The notes: generated by a model from the letters alone, not told the origin. A DNA stretch of 46,963 nt from Acidobacteriota bacterium (GCA_020851565.1 JADZCN010000059.1:1-46963); one strand, 5' to 3'; counted from the stretch's first letter, positions 17,321 to 25,775 are shown. A program made the numbers and translations.

Positions 17321-17650
17321 ATGACTCGACGGACGGCAATCACCCTCGTGGCCGGACTGCTGCTGGCGGGCCTCGCCCCGGCCGCGGCGCTGGCGCACCC
17401 CGGGCACGATCACAAGATCCTGGGCAACGTCACCATGGCCGCCGCGGATCACCTGATGGTGAAGGACCGCCAGGGCAAGGACCACACCATCCAGATCACG
17501 AGCGCCACGAAGGTCCTGCGGGACAAGAAGCCCGTCCGCGTCGAGGAGATCAAGGAAGGCCTCCGTGTCGTCGTCACCGCCGTGACCGAGAACGACAAGC
17601 ACGTGGCGAAGACCATCGAGCTCGGCAGCGCGCCGACGACGAAGCAGTAG
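17321..17650 (+). CDS. small periplasmic OB-like protein closing the copper island
   Basis: 109 residues from ATG 17321, with AAGGAG 8 bases upstream (the GTG at 17297 lacks a site). The signal peptide ends near ALAHPGHDHK, leaving HPGHDH as an N-terminal metal-binding candidate on the mature protein. The rest predicts a five-stranded barrel like DUF5666 proteins: ILGNVTMAAADHLMVKDRQG, HTIQITSATKVLRDKKPV, GLRVVVTAVTEND. It may be a periplasmic metal-binding accessory comparable to CusF in position, but it lacks CusF's known ligand pattern. The 3' end converges on the minus-strand block. Confidence 0.6.
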   Translation: MTRRTAITLVAGLLLAGLAPAAALAHPGHDHKILGNVTMAAADHLMVKDRQGKDHTIQITSATKVLRDKKPVRVEEIKEGLRVVVTAVTENDKHVAKTIELGSAPTTKQ

Positions 17651-17684
17651 GTGGCACCACCGGGGCCTCCGGGGGGCCTCCGCC

Positions 17685-19127
17685 TCAGTCACTGCCTGGA
17701 CGGACGAGCGAGCCCCGGTACCGCGTCCAGGCGTCTGCCACGCACGCTGCCGTCAGCACCCAGATCAGCGGCTCCACCTGGAACCGGTAGCGCGACGACT
17801 CCAGAAAGGTCAGCATCGTGCTGGCGGCGGTGACGTAGAGCACCTGGAGCACGAGGAACGCGAGCACGGCGCCACGTGCGCGCGCCCCTCGGTCGCCTTG
17901 TCTAAGCAGGGACCAGGCGATCCGCGCGGCCCACACCAGGATTACCGGCAACAACACGTAGACGCCCACTGGCGCAAACGGGAAAGTGTGCAGGGTGCGG
18001 TTGTACGCGCTCTCGTACACGCCCAGGAGTGCCCGGTGTCCGGCGTGGGGCGCACCCGGAAGCCCGGCGCGCGGATGCCACGACGTGGACGGCCCGAAGT
18101 AGTCGCCGAGCCCGGTAAGGACCGTGGCCGGATACTCGAACCACCGCTCGCGAAGGTAGCGCCGGACGTCCGCGCTGCGCGCGCGGTGCACCTCGATCAG
18201 CCACCAGTGGTTGAAGTTGGGCGCCCGAACCGCCACGTGCTCGAGGCGCGTCACCTGCGGCGGCCACCCTGGTAGGTCTGGTGTTGCGAAGAACCGCGCG
18301 TACTCCCGCGGTGGCGCGTACGCGCTGATGGCGGCGAACGGGGACAGGAGACCGTCGCGAATCCACTGGTCGCGTACGTCGCGCGGCAGGCGATCCACCG
18401 TGACGAGATGAAAGCTCGCCGGGCCGAACGTGGAGGCGGCGAACGCCCCGAACACGATCAGGTTCTTCAGGTAGAGCGCCACCAGGAGCGCCGCGGGGAT
18501 CGCGGCCGCGCCGAGCACGCGATGCCGGCACTGACGGCCCGCAGCCCACAGCGCCGCCCCCATCATCAGCGCGAACCACACCAGGTGGAACGTGCTCCGC
18601 GTGAGGCCGATGGCCGCGCAGAGCCCGAAGAACGCGGCCCAGGCGCCGGTCGATCCCGTGCGCACGCCGCGATGGAAGCAGGCCGCGGCCACGCACAGCA
18701 TGGTCGTGACGGGCCACTCGTACAGGTACAGGTGCTCGAAGTAGATGGCCGGCGGTGTCAGCGCGAAGGCCAGCGCCAGGCCGAAGGCGGCGCGCGTGGA
18801 GAGCCCCGTCGCGCGACCCAGTACGAAGAGCGCATTCACCAGCACAAGGCCCATCGCCCAGAAGAGCCCCAGCGCCATCGATTCCGGCCGGGCGCCGCCC
18901 AGCTTCAGCAGGATGCCCGTCAGGAAATCCATGCCGGGCGGGAAGGCGTGGAAGTAATACAGCGTTTCGAGGAGCCGATCGCGGAGGTCGCCCGGATCGG
19001 CCAGCCACATCCAGTCGAGGTCGAAGCGGAAGGGAAGCCCTGCCAGCCACAGCGCGGCGCGGCTCAGCGCATAGAAAACGCTGAGCCAGACGTGCGCGCG
19101 GACGAGGGGGGCGCCTGGGCGGTCCAC
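17685..19127 (-). CDS. GT-C-fold-like polytopic membrane protein
   Basis: 480 residues, about 11 transmembrane segments. An acidic pair near the first luminal loop (FRFDLDWMWLADPGD) and long loops between later helices resemble the dolichyl-phosphate-mannose/PMT and ArnT-like glycosyltransferase superfamily. No family-specific motif is clear enough for a substrate. Its GTG start lies 2 bases after the stop of the diheme cytochrome gene, so it is probably cotranscribed with the oxidase module although no functional link is obvious. It converges with the copper island. Confidence 0.6.
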   Translation of the reverse strand: MDRPGAPLVRAHVWLSVFYALSRAALWLAGLPFRFDLDWMWLADPGDLRDRLLETLYYFHAFPPGMDFLTGILLKLGGARPESMALGLFWAMGLVLVNALFVLGRATGLSTRAAFGLALAFALTPPAIYFEHLYLYEWPVTTMLCVAAACFHRGVRTGSTGAWAAFFGLCAAIGLTRSTFHLVWFALMMGAALWAAGRQCRHRVLGAAAIPAALLVALYLKNLIVFGAFAASTFGPASFHLVTVDRLPRDVRDQWIRDGLLSPFAAISAYAPPREYARFFATPDLPGWPPQVTRLEHVAVRAPNFNHWWLIEVHRARSADVRRYLRERWFEYPATVLTGLGDYFGPSTSWHPRAGLPGAPHAGHRALLGVYESAYNRTLHTFPFAPVGVYVLLPVILVWAARIAWSLLRQGDRGARARGAVLAFLVLQVLYVTAASTMLTFLESSRYRFQVEPLIWVLTAACVADAWTRYRGSLVRPGSD

Positions 19128-19129
19128 AC

Positions 19130-20233
19130 CTACTTCGTCTTCTTGCGCGCCTTGTAGTACTCCTCGATCGGCTGGAACGGGCCGAAGCGATGCTGCTCGA
19201 CGGGGAAGTCGTCGGCGAACGGCCCGTAGGGATTGTCCACGGGTTTCGCCGCCGGGTCGGGGTAGTCCTTCTCGAGGTCGGCCATCTGCGGGCGCGGCTG
19301 GTCGTTGATGAACGCCGCCACGTCGAAGGCCTCATCGTCGGTGAGCGTCGGCTCGCCGAGCGGCATCCGCGCCTTGATGAAACGCGCGGCGGTCAGCACG
19401 CGGTGCATCCCGGCGCCGTTGTTGAAGCTGTCGGGGCCCCACAGCGGTGGGAAGAGATACCCCTTGGCCTTGTCGCCCGTCGCCAGGAGCCCCTGGCCGT
19501 CCTTGCCGTGGCAGATGGAACAGCGCGCCTCGAAGACCGTGCGCCCGCCATCGACGCTGGCGGCCCGCGCCGGCGTCTTGAACGCGGGCGGCTCTTCGGC
19601 CTTGCGCCGCGACGCGCCCATCGCCTGGTAGTCGGTGCCGAGCCCCCGGAGGTAGGCCGCGATGGCCATCATCTCGGGGCTGTCCATCGGCAGGGGCGTG
19701 CCGTTCATGCTCCGCTGCATGCACTCGTTGATGCGGTCCTCGATGTCGGTGCTCGTACCGGCGCGGCCCGAGAAGCGCGGGTAGTGCTCGAACGTCTGGA
19801 GGAGGTTGAGCGTCCCGGGCTCGGTGCCCGTGCCGAGGTGGCACGAGCCGCAGTTCAGGCGGCTGCCGATCATGCGGCGGGCTGGATCCGGGTGATCGGG
19901 ACCCATCAGCTCCGCGGTGTGCGCCACGAGCTGGCGCCCATATTCCTCGGTGGCGTAGTCGGGGGCCGTCGCGCGCGTGGCCGCCGGGGCTGAAGCCCCG
20001 GGCGCTCCAGCAGCCCCGGAAGGCCCGGACGCTCCAGTGGCCGCGGAAGCCCCGGGTGCCGGGGCTGGCTTGTCCGCGGAAGCATTCGCAGAGGGGGAAG
20101 CCCCGGATGCTCCGGAAAGCGAGAGCGGAGGACCGTAGAGCGCGACACCCACTGCCACCGCGCCCACTGCGCAACAGGCCAGCACGATGGCCGTCAGGCC
20201 GCCTGGTTCGGGGCCCTGATCGCGGTCAGTCAC
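19130..20233 (-). CDS. TsdA-like diheme cytochrome c, membrane-anchored
   Basis: 367 residues. A single N-terminal helix (13-33) is followed by a ~55-residue Ala/Gly/Pro/Ser linker, then two cytochrome domains: heme 1 at C128GSCH132 and heme 2 at C238SICH242. Between them is DRINECMQRSMNGTPLP, with C171 39 residues after the heme 1 His. Thiosulfate dehydrogenase TsdA uses a cysteine in this region as the distal ligand of its active-site heme, so C171 supports a TsdA-like or SoxA-like activity. The long disordered linker would let the domain reach partners in the periplasm. Its GTG overlaps the preceding small gene by 4 bases. Thiosulfate as substrate is inferred. Confidence 0.75.
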   Translation of the reverse strand: MTDRDQGPEPGGLTAIVLACCAVGAVAVGVALYGPPLSLSGASGASPSANASADKPAPAPGASAATGASGPSGAAGAPGASAPAATRATAPDYATEEYGRQLVAHTAELMGPDHPDPARRMIGSRLNCGSCHLGTGTEPGTLNLLQTFEHYPRFSGRAGTSTDIEDRINECMQRSMNGTPLPMDSPEMMAIAAYLRGLGTDYQAMGASRRKAEEPPAFKTPARAASVDGGRTVFEARCSICHGKDGQGLLATGDKAKGYLFPPLWGPDSFNNGAGMHRVLTAARFIKARMPLGEPTLTDDEAFDVAAFINDQPRPQMADLEKDYPDPAAKPVDNPYGPFADDFPVEQHRFGPFQPIEEYYKARKKTK

Positions 20234-20415
20234 GAAGCGTGTCCTCCCCCGGATTCACGGTTTCGTCGCTCCGCCCGATCATACTCCCGCACCGCGTCCT
20301 GGAAGCGGTGCTTGGGCCGCTCGATCCAGGCCCGCAGGCCGGGCGACAGCATCCACGCCGCCACGAACGCGACCGTGAAGGCGACGGAGGCGAGGACGAT
20401 GATGTCGGTGATCAC
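20230..20415 (-). CDS. CcoQ-sized single-helix protein of the oxidase operon
   Basis: 61 residues: one hydrophobic helix (about 4-23) and then a charged tail (IERPKHRFQDAVREYDRAER). It overlaps both neighbours by 4 bases, between the fused CcoO-CcoP gene and the diheme cytochrome gene, which is the usual place of ccoQ/fixQ. There is no strong sequence signature for CcoQ, so the assignment rests on size, topology and position. Confidence 0.6.
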   Translation of the reverse strand: MITDIIVLASVAFTVAFVAAWMLSPGLRAWIERPKHRFQDAVREYDRAERRNRESGGGHAS

Positions 20416-21659
20416 CGGCGGACCCCGCCGGGCGCCGCGGACGCCCCTTCATAGTAGCCGCGCACGTGGTGGGCCACCGCGATGAGCTCGGCGTCCGACA
20501 GGCGCGCGGTCCATGGCGCCATCGGGGTGCCGTCGATGCCGTTGCGCAGCACGCGGATGGCCCGGTCGAGGCTCGGCCGCTGGCGGTGGAAGTTGGAGGG
20601 CGACATTGCCAACTCGGCCGCCGCGGGTCCGTTGCCGAGGCCCTCGTCGCCGTGGCACTGCACGCAGTTCTCGCGGAAGACGCGGGCGCCGAGCTCGACC
20701 ATGTGGTCCGGCACGGGCGGGTTCGGCTCCGCCCGGGTCAGCGCGCGCACGGCTTCGGCTATCGCGGCAAGATCCTCGGGCCGCCGGTCGCGCCACGCGG
20801 GCATGGCCGTGCCCCACACGCCGTTCCACAGGACGTCCGCGAGCCGATCGGTCGAATACTCGTGCTCGGCCAGGCTGGCCGGCGCGGGACGCAGCCCGCG
20901 GGCTCCCGGGCCGTCCCCCTGGCCCGTGGCGCCATGACAGGTTGCGCAGTGCTCGCCGTAGAGTTGCCGGCCGCGGTCGAGGTCCGCGCTCCGCGGCAGG
21001 GCCGGGGCCTCGTGGGTGCGCCGCGCCCTGCCCGGATGCGCGTTGAGCGCGCCGTCGAAGGCCATCATCGCCATCTCGTCGTCCGTGCAGTTGCACGCCT
21101 CGCGGGCGCGGGCCTCGCCCTCGGGCGCGGCCAGCTCGCGCGCGCGGCCCAGCGTCTCGAGATAGGCGACGAGGTCGCGCGCTTCCTGGCGCGGGCGATC
21201 CGGCGCGCCGTCGAACAGCGCCGCGTAGGCGGGCATGACCGACGCAGGCACGACCGCGCGCGGCGAGAAGAGGTGCGCGAAGTGCCAGTCGGTGGAGCGC
21301 GTGAAGGCGGCGCGCGTCAGGTCCGGCCCGATCCGCCGCGTGCCCCACAGGTGCGGGTAGTCCAGTCGCGTTTCCCAGGCGAGCGTCGGGGCGCCGAACC
21401 GCGCCATGTCGGTGTGCAGGTAGCGGACCTGCTGCGTGTGGCAGTAGGCGCAGCCCTCGCGGCTGTAGACCACGCGACCGCGGCGCGCGCTCTCGCTCAG
21501 GGGCAGCACGTACTCCGGCCCCATGGCGCGCGACTGCTCGTCCAGCACGCGCTTGGGCCACCAGCCGAGCAGGGCCACGGACATCACGAAGAACGCCACG
21601 CCCGCCACGCTGGCCACGACGTACGACATGCGCAGGGCGCGCTGCGGCTGGCCGCTCAC
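20412..21659 (-). CDS. fused CcoO-CcoP triheme subunit of cbb3-type oxidase
   Basis: 415 residues from a GTG whose GTGA overlaps the stop of the subunit I gene; the frame is open further upstream but only as antisense to subunit I. One anchor helix (about 13-34) is followed by a CcoO/FixO-like domain with heme C70AYCH74 and a GTRRIGPDLTR motif. Two CcoP-like cytochrome domains follow with C238ATCH242 and C332VQCH336. An extra C189-N-C191 lies between the CcoO and CcoP parts. Canonical cbb3 oxidases encode CcoO (one heme) and CcoP (two hemes) separately, so this is a natural fusion. Role: electron entry from periplasmic donors to subunit I. Confidence 0.87.
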   Translation of the reverse strand: MSGQPQRALRMSYVVASVAGVAFFVMSVALLGWWPKRVLDEQSRAMGPEYVLPLSESARRGRVVYSREGCAYCHTQQVRYLHTDMARFGAPTLAWETRLDYPHLWGTRRIGPDLTRAAFTRSTDWHFAHLFSPRAVVPASVMPAYAALFDGAPDRPRQEARDLVAYLETLGRARELAAPEGEARAREACNCTDDEMAMMAFDGALNAHPGRARRTHEAPALPRSADLDRGRQLYGEHCATCHGATGQGDGPGARGLRPAPASLAEHEYSTDRLADVLWNGVWGTAMPAWRDRRPEDLAAIAEAVRALTRAEPNPPVPDHMVELGARVFRENCVQCHGDEGLGNGPAAAELAMSPSNFHRQRPSLDRAIRVLRNGIDGTPMAPWTARLSDAELIAVAHHVRGYYEGASAAPGGVRR

Positions 21660-23092
21660 GACGCCTCCACCGCGGCCGCCGGTGCCAGGCGCGGCGCAAT
21701 CTCGTCCACGGGCTCGGTGCCGATGCTGGCCTCCACCTCCCGGAGCCCCGCACCGCGCGGGCCCGTGGTGAGCCCGACCAGCAGCGCGATGAACGCGCCG
21801 GCGAGCGGGATGCCCGTCAGGGCGCGGATCATCCAGTAGGGGCGCGTGGCCTGCACCGACTCGATCCACGGCGCGCCATCCGCCCACAGCCGGCCCTGCA
21901 CCAGCCCCGCGATGGTGAGGTCCACGAACATGATCACCATGCCGGCCGTCATCAGCCAGAACGCCCAGGTGATGGCGCGGGCGTTGTAGCGGGCCCACGC
22001 GATGCGCTGCCACGCGTGCACGAGGCCGCCGGCCGCGGCAAAGCTCGCGAAGCCGAGCATGGCCAGGTGCGAGTGGCCCACCACCCAGTCGGTGAAGTGC
22101 ACCGCCTGGTTGACGGCCATCTGCGCCTGCGAAGCGCCCTGGACGCTGACGACCAGGTAGAAGAACGTGCTCATGCCCACGAAGCGGAGGCCGAGGTCCC
22201 GCGGGACGAACCCCGAGCCGCGCATCGAGAGGAACAGGTTCGTCACCACGATGAGCACGTCGACGCCGAGCAGCGCCGAGGCGGTGATCGCGCCAATCTG
22301 CGCGGCCATCGGGATGACCGAGAACACGTAGTGGTGCGTGCCGTTCAGCGGGTAGAGGAAGAACAGCAGCCAGAACCCGAGCATCGACAGGAAGTGGCTG
22401 TAGATGGGCCGGCGCGAGGCCGCGGGGATGACGAAGTAGATGATGGCCAGCGCCATCGGCGTGACGAACAGGCCCACGGCGTCGTGAATCCAGAGCCCAC
22501 TGAAGGCCGCGCCGCTCGCGCCGGCCACGACCTCCGGCACGATGTTACCCATCGGGTAGGACAGCAGCGTGAACACCAGCCCGCCGAGGATGTACCAGCT
22601 GGAGACGTAGAGCGACTCCAGCCCGCGCGCGAAGAAGCACGGCACGAACTGCACCGCGGCGAGCAGGAGGGCCAGCACGACGAACACATCCACGACCAGG
22701 GGGAACTCGGCCCATTCGAGCGGCTGGCTGATGCCGGCGAGCACCAGCAGCCAGCCCGGGACCATCACCGCGAAGTTCCAGAGGCCGAAGATCCAGGCTC
22801 CGAGCGCGCGACTGGTGACCGGGCGCCCGGTGAGAATGGGGACGCCGTGATAGAGGAACGCGAGGAAGGCGTTGCCCAGCCAGCCGAGCATGATGCCCTG
22901 CGTGTGGGCATAGCGCAGTCGGCCCCAGCTGAGCCACGCGGTGTCGCGCCCCAGCTCGGGCCACAGCAGCTGGAGCGCGACGATGATGCCGAAGGTGGCC
23001 GAGACCAGCAGGGTGACGAGCGCGGCGATGCCGTGCGCGTGCACGAGCCTGGTCTCGACCAGGCGGGCGGGTTCCCCGGGAGACGAGCTCAA
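21656..23092 (-). CDS. ccoN: cbb3-type cytochrome c oxidase subunit I (CcoN)
   Basis: 478 residues with about 12 transmembrane helices. Histidines sit where CcoN needs them for the low-spin heme, the high-spin heme and CuB: YAHTQGIMLGW, WIHDAVGLFVTP, NGTHHYVFSVIP, and HFTDWVVGHSHLAMLG. This is the catalytic subunit of a high-affinity proton-pumping terminal oxidase. The start is a TTG 4 bases after the stop of the duplicated-domain gene, with no good ribosome-binding site, so translation is probably coupled. No ccoGHIS maturation genes lie in the window. Confidence 0.9.
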   Translation of the reverse strand: MSSSPGEPARLVETRLVHAHGIAALVTLLVSATFGIIVALQLLWPELGRDTAWLSWGRLRYAHTQGIMLGWLGNAFLAFLYHGVPILTGRPVTSRALGAWIFGLWNFAVMVPGWLLVLAGISQPLEWAEFPLVVDVFVVLALLLAAVQFVPCFFARGLESLYVSSWYILGGLVFTLLSYPMGNIVPEVVAGASGAAFSGLWIHDAVGLFVTPMALAIIYFVIPAASRRPIYSHFLSMLGFWLLFFLYPLNGTHHYVFSVIPMAAQIGAITASALLGVDVLIVVTNLFLSMRGSGFVPRDLGLRFVGMSTFFYLVVSVQGASQAQMAVNQAVHFTDWVVGHSHLAMLGFASFAAAGGLVHAWQRIAWARYNARAITWAFWLMTAGMVIMFVDLTIAGLVQGRLWADGAPWIESVQATRPYWMIRALTGIPLAGAFIALLVGLTTGPRGAGLREVEASIGTEPVDEIAPRLAPAAAVEAS

Positions 23093-23096
23093 CGGC

Positions 23097-24188
23097 CTAC
23101 TTGTTGATGGGGATCATGATGTGCGCGCCGGGCGTGCCGGCGAGCATCAGCCACGGCTGCCCATGCCCTTCCAGCGCGTTCTCGCGCTGGCTCACGGTGG
23201 AGACGCCAATCGACTCCGACGTGGCGCCCGGCACCGACAGCACCCACAGCAGCTGGATCCGATCCCGCTTCCCGTACAGCCTGTAGGACATCACGCCGAA
23301 CGGCGACTCTGGAATCGCGCCGTTCTTGGTCGCCTCGGCCATCGCGGTCTGGACGGCCTTGTCGTCCATCCCCTGGGCCCGCAGCTTCGCGGCGTAGTCG
23401 CGACGCTTGCCGGTCGCCGTGCTGTAGCACCAGGTGAACCCGTCCTCGCCGCGGGGCATGCACTCCACGTGGTTCGTGCCCGGCCTCAGCACCTTGCGCT
23501 CGCCCGTGGCCTTGTCGTACTCGTACACCGTGGCTCCGGCGCGCAGGTCCTCGGGGAGGGGCAGCGTCGCCTGTGTGATGCGATCCGGCGCCTCGTCCGT
23601 GATCTTCGAAACCTTCGGCTTCGGGTTAATCGGGATCATGATGTGCGCCCCGGGACCGCCCGGCTGCATCATCCACGGCAGGCCCTCGCCCTTGAGCGCG
23701 TTGTCGCGCTGCGGAGCCGTCGAGACCCCCACGCTTTCCGGCGTCCGGTTGGGCAGCGACATCACCCACAGCTTCTGGATGCGGTCGGTCTTGTCGTAGT
23801 TGCGGTACGACATCATCGCCGGCGGTGACGGCGGGATGGTCCCGGCCTTCACGGCGGCTGCCATCGCCTCGGCAATCTCCTTCTCCGACTTCTTCTGGGC
23901 CTGCAGCTTCGCCTCGAGATCGCGGCGTGGCGCGAACATCTTGTGGTAGCAGCGCTCGTGCCCGTCGGGCATCGTCGGCTGGCACTCGAGGAAGTTGGTG
24001 CCCTGCCGCAGCACCTTGCGCGCGCCGGTGGCGGGGTCGTAGGTGACGACCGTCGCGCCGGCGCGCAGGTCCTCGGGCAGGATCTGGACGGCCGCGGCAA
24101 TCTGCTGGTCCACCGACGGCGTCTGTGCGGCGCCGACGAGCGGGGCGGCCAGCGCGAGGGCCGCCACGGCGCCGATGTACTTCTTCAT
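23097..24188 (-). CDS. exported protein of two tandem ~153-residue repeats, unknown function
   Basis: 363 residues from ATG 24188 with GGAGG 7 bases upstream. A signal peptide (1-21) is followed by two copies of one domain, residues 37-189 and 211-363. Each copy runs LPEDLRAGATV, RKVLR-GTN, EC-P, CY, MSYR-Y, DRIQ-LWV, then ends PGAHIMIPIN. Each has a conserved cysteine pair 11-12 residues apart (EC...CY). The two halves are about half identical, which implies an internal duplication. I recognise no named family. It sits between the DsrE-like genes and the oxidase, so it may be a periplasmic redox or sulfur-handling component; that is context only. Confidence 0.7.
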   Translation of the reverse strand: MKKYIGAVAALALAAPLVGAAQTPSVDQQIAAAVQILPEDLRAGATVVTYDPATGARKVLRQGTNFLECQPTMPDGHERCYHKMFAPRRDLEAKLQAQKKSEKEIAEAMAAAVKAGTIPPSPPAMMSYRNYDKTDRIQKLWVMSLPNRTPESVGVSTAPQRDNALKGEGLPWMMQPGGPGAHIMIPINPKPKVSKITDEAPDRITQATLPLPEDLRAGATVYEYDKATGERKVLRPGTNHVECMPRGEDGFTWCYSTATGKRRDYAAKLRAQGMDDKAVQTAMAEATKNGAIPESPFGVMSYRLYGKRDRIQLLWVLSVPGATSESIGVSTVSQRENALEGHGQPWLMLAGTPGAHIMIPINK

Positions 24189-24222
24189 CTCTACCTCCTG
24201 TAATCCCTCTTGCCTGTGGGGT

Positions 24223-24933
24223 TCACTGCCTGTTGTAGTGGATGCCGGCCGCCTGGGCCTGCTCGATGGCGATGACCATCGCAGGCACGATGGTGACGCC
24301 TGGCAGCAGGTTGGCCCGGAGTTCCTTGTCGATCCCGGCGGCCGTGCCCTTGCCCCGGGCCTCGAGCTCGAGCGTCCACGCGCCGAGCGCATTGGCGCAC
24401 ATCAGGAACTTCGTGCCCATCTTCTGCAGGCTCTCGATGCCCGCGCCCGTGATGATGTCGCCCAGCGGGCCGAGGTTGGGGATCTGGATGGCCTGAGCCA
24501 GCAAATGCCCGTCGGCTTTCGTGGGACGGTGGAAGACATTGCGCGTATACGGCTTGCCGCTCGCGTCCTTGAGCCCGTGATACTCCCCGAGCGCGTACTT
24601 GGCCCACATCGCGTCGTTGAACCCCAGCGCGATGCTCGATCCGGCGCCGATGCCATAGAACGTGCCCACGGCGCCCACCTGCCCCGCCCCCGTCTTGTAG
24701 GCCGCCGAGTAGGTGTTCAGGTAGTTGAGGACGTGTACCAGCCCCCAGCCGTTGTTGTGCCGGGGGAAATCGAACAGGCAGCGGTGCGTGCCCTTGACCT
24801 CGTTCATCCAGGCCTCGGAGGCCTGCAGGGCCGAGGCCTCGCGCGCACCCGCGCCCACGGCTGTGAACGCGGCCGCCGCGGCGGCTACCCGCGCGAGAAA
24901 ACCACGACGAGGCGTTGGGTCGGTGAGATGCAT
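24223..24933 (-). CDS. Tat-exported DsrE-like protein 1
   Basis: 236 residues from ATG 24933, preceded by AGGAGG. It has a twin-arginine signal (PRRGFLARVAAAAAAF) and a DsrE/DsrF-like alpha/beta fold. FLMCANALGAWTL carries its candidate sulfur-carrying cysteine, and there is a C-terminal GVTIVPAMVIAIEQAQAAG. Cytoplasmic DsrEFH and TusBCD relay persulfide sulfur on a cysteine at a similar place. A Tat-exported member implies periplasmic work. It is followed 34 bases on by the duplicated-domain gene. A second DsrE-like gene lies immediately upstream. Confidence 0.75.
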   Translation of the reverse strand: MHLTDPTPRRGFLARVAAAAAAFTAVGAGAREASALQASEAWMNEVKGTHRCLFDFPRHNNGWGLVHVLNYLNTYSAAYKTGAGQVGAVGTFYGIGAGSSIALGFNDAMWAKYALGEYHGLKDASGKPYTRNVFHRPTKADGHLLAQAIQIPNLGPLGDIITGAGIESLQKMGTKFLMCANALGAWTLELEARGKGTAAGIDKELRANLLPGVTIVPAMVIAIEQAQAAGIHYNRQ

Positions 24934-24992
24934 GGGGACCTCCTGGGAAACGTTACGAGTGGACGGTATTCAGTCAGGGACGACCCACGAAC

Positions 24993-25020
24993 GAGGCACA
25001 AGACCACAAGACCTCAAGAC
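24993..25020. repeat. short octamer array (CACAAGAC/CTCAAGAC)
   Basis: Three consecutive 8-bp units lie in the gap between the two DsrE-like genes. The unit CTCAAGAC is the same as in the long array at 42.8 kb, so a dispersed repeat family is indicated. Confidence 0.6.
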
Positions 25021-25025
25021 CCGCG

Positions 25026-25670
25026 CTATCCCACGTACAGATAGCTGTAGCCGCGCTCCTGGGCGTGAGCCACGGGGACGACCCCGGCGACACCCACGGT
25101 GATGTGGCTGTTGGGAATCATGTTCGCCGTCATCTCCTTCATCGTCGCGTCGGCATCGCCGCCCGTGCCCGCGATGCGCCGCGCGATGCCCTGGCTGGCC
25201 GAGCCGCACACGACGAAGTGCACGCCGCGCTTGGCGAGGCCGGAGAGCTGCTTGCGATCGCCGGTGTCGTACTGGTTGGCGGTGGGCGGCGAGGCGGCAT
25301 CACGCCCACCCATGGACTTGCCGTACTTGGCCCAGATGGCATCGGCGTAGCCGTAGGCCGTGGCACCGTGCCTCAGGACCATGATGATGGCCAGGTCCGC
25401 CTCTTCGATACCGTAGCCCACCTTGTGGCCGGTGAAGAGGTTGCCGGCGAACCGGATGCCTTCCGGGATGCCCTCGACGGTCGTCACGTCCAGGATGACG
25501 CGGTGCTTGCCGGGCAGCGTGTCCATCCAGTCGTCCTGGGCGTGGCGGGTGGGCTGGAATGGGGCCGGCCCCGACTGGGCGCTGGCGCCCCGGGAACCCA
25601 GAGCCACGGCGGCAGCCGTCACGCCCAACCCCGCCATCATCTTGCGGCGACCCTTCACATCGTGCGACAT
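25026..25670 (-). CDS. Tat-exported DsrE-like protein 2
   Basis: 214 residues. Tat-type leader (GRRKMMAGLGVTAAAVAL). A DsrE-like fold with FAGNLFTGHKVGYGIEEADL, a candidate sulfur-carrier cysteine in GVHFVVCGSASQG, and GVAGVVPVAHAQERGYSYLYVG at the C-terminus. It shares layout with DsrE-like protein 1 but is clearly diverged, so the two may form a heteromer. It is the first gene of the minus-strand oxidase/sulfur block, with GGAGGGG before its ATG and a TATAAT -10 upstream. Confidence 0.75.
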   Translation of the reverse strand: MSHDVKGRRKMMAGLGVTAAAVALGSRGASAQSGPAPFQPTRHAQDDWMDTLPGKHRVILDVTTVEGIPEGIRFAGNLFTGHKVGYGIEEADLAIIMVLRHGATAYGYADAIWAKYGKSMGGRDAASPPTANQYDTGDRKQLSGLAKRGVHFVVCGSASQGIARRIAGTGGDADATMKEMTANMIPNSHITVGVAGVVPVAHAQERGYSYLYVG

Positions 25671-25731
25671 CGAACAACCCCTCCAGGTAAGCGCGCCGGG
25701 CCCGAAGGGTCCCGATCCGCGGGTGCGGCCG

Positions 25732-25737
25732 ATTATA
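25732..25737 (-). promoter_or_regulatory. putative -10 element (TATAAT) for the DsrE/oxidase block
   Basis: On the minus strand this reads TATAAT, 62 bases before the ATG at 25670. It is the only AT-rich hexamer in the surrounding GC-rich leader. No consensus -35 was found at the expected spacing. It probably drives the run from DsrE-like 2 to the membrane protein at 17.7 kb. Confidence 0.45.
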
Positions 25738-25775
25738 CGTGGCCTCGCGCTCCTGGAGCGATTCCGCGGGAACGA

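Noticed and set aside
14968..17343. Long - strand open frame (791 codons) opposite cusA
   Set aside because: Antisense shadow with His/Arg/Asp-rich composition and no domain.
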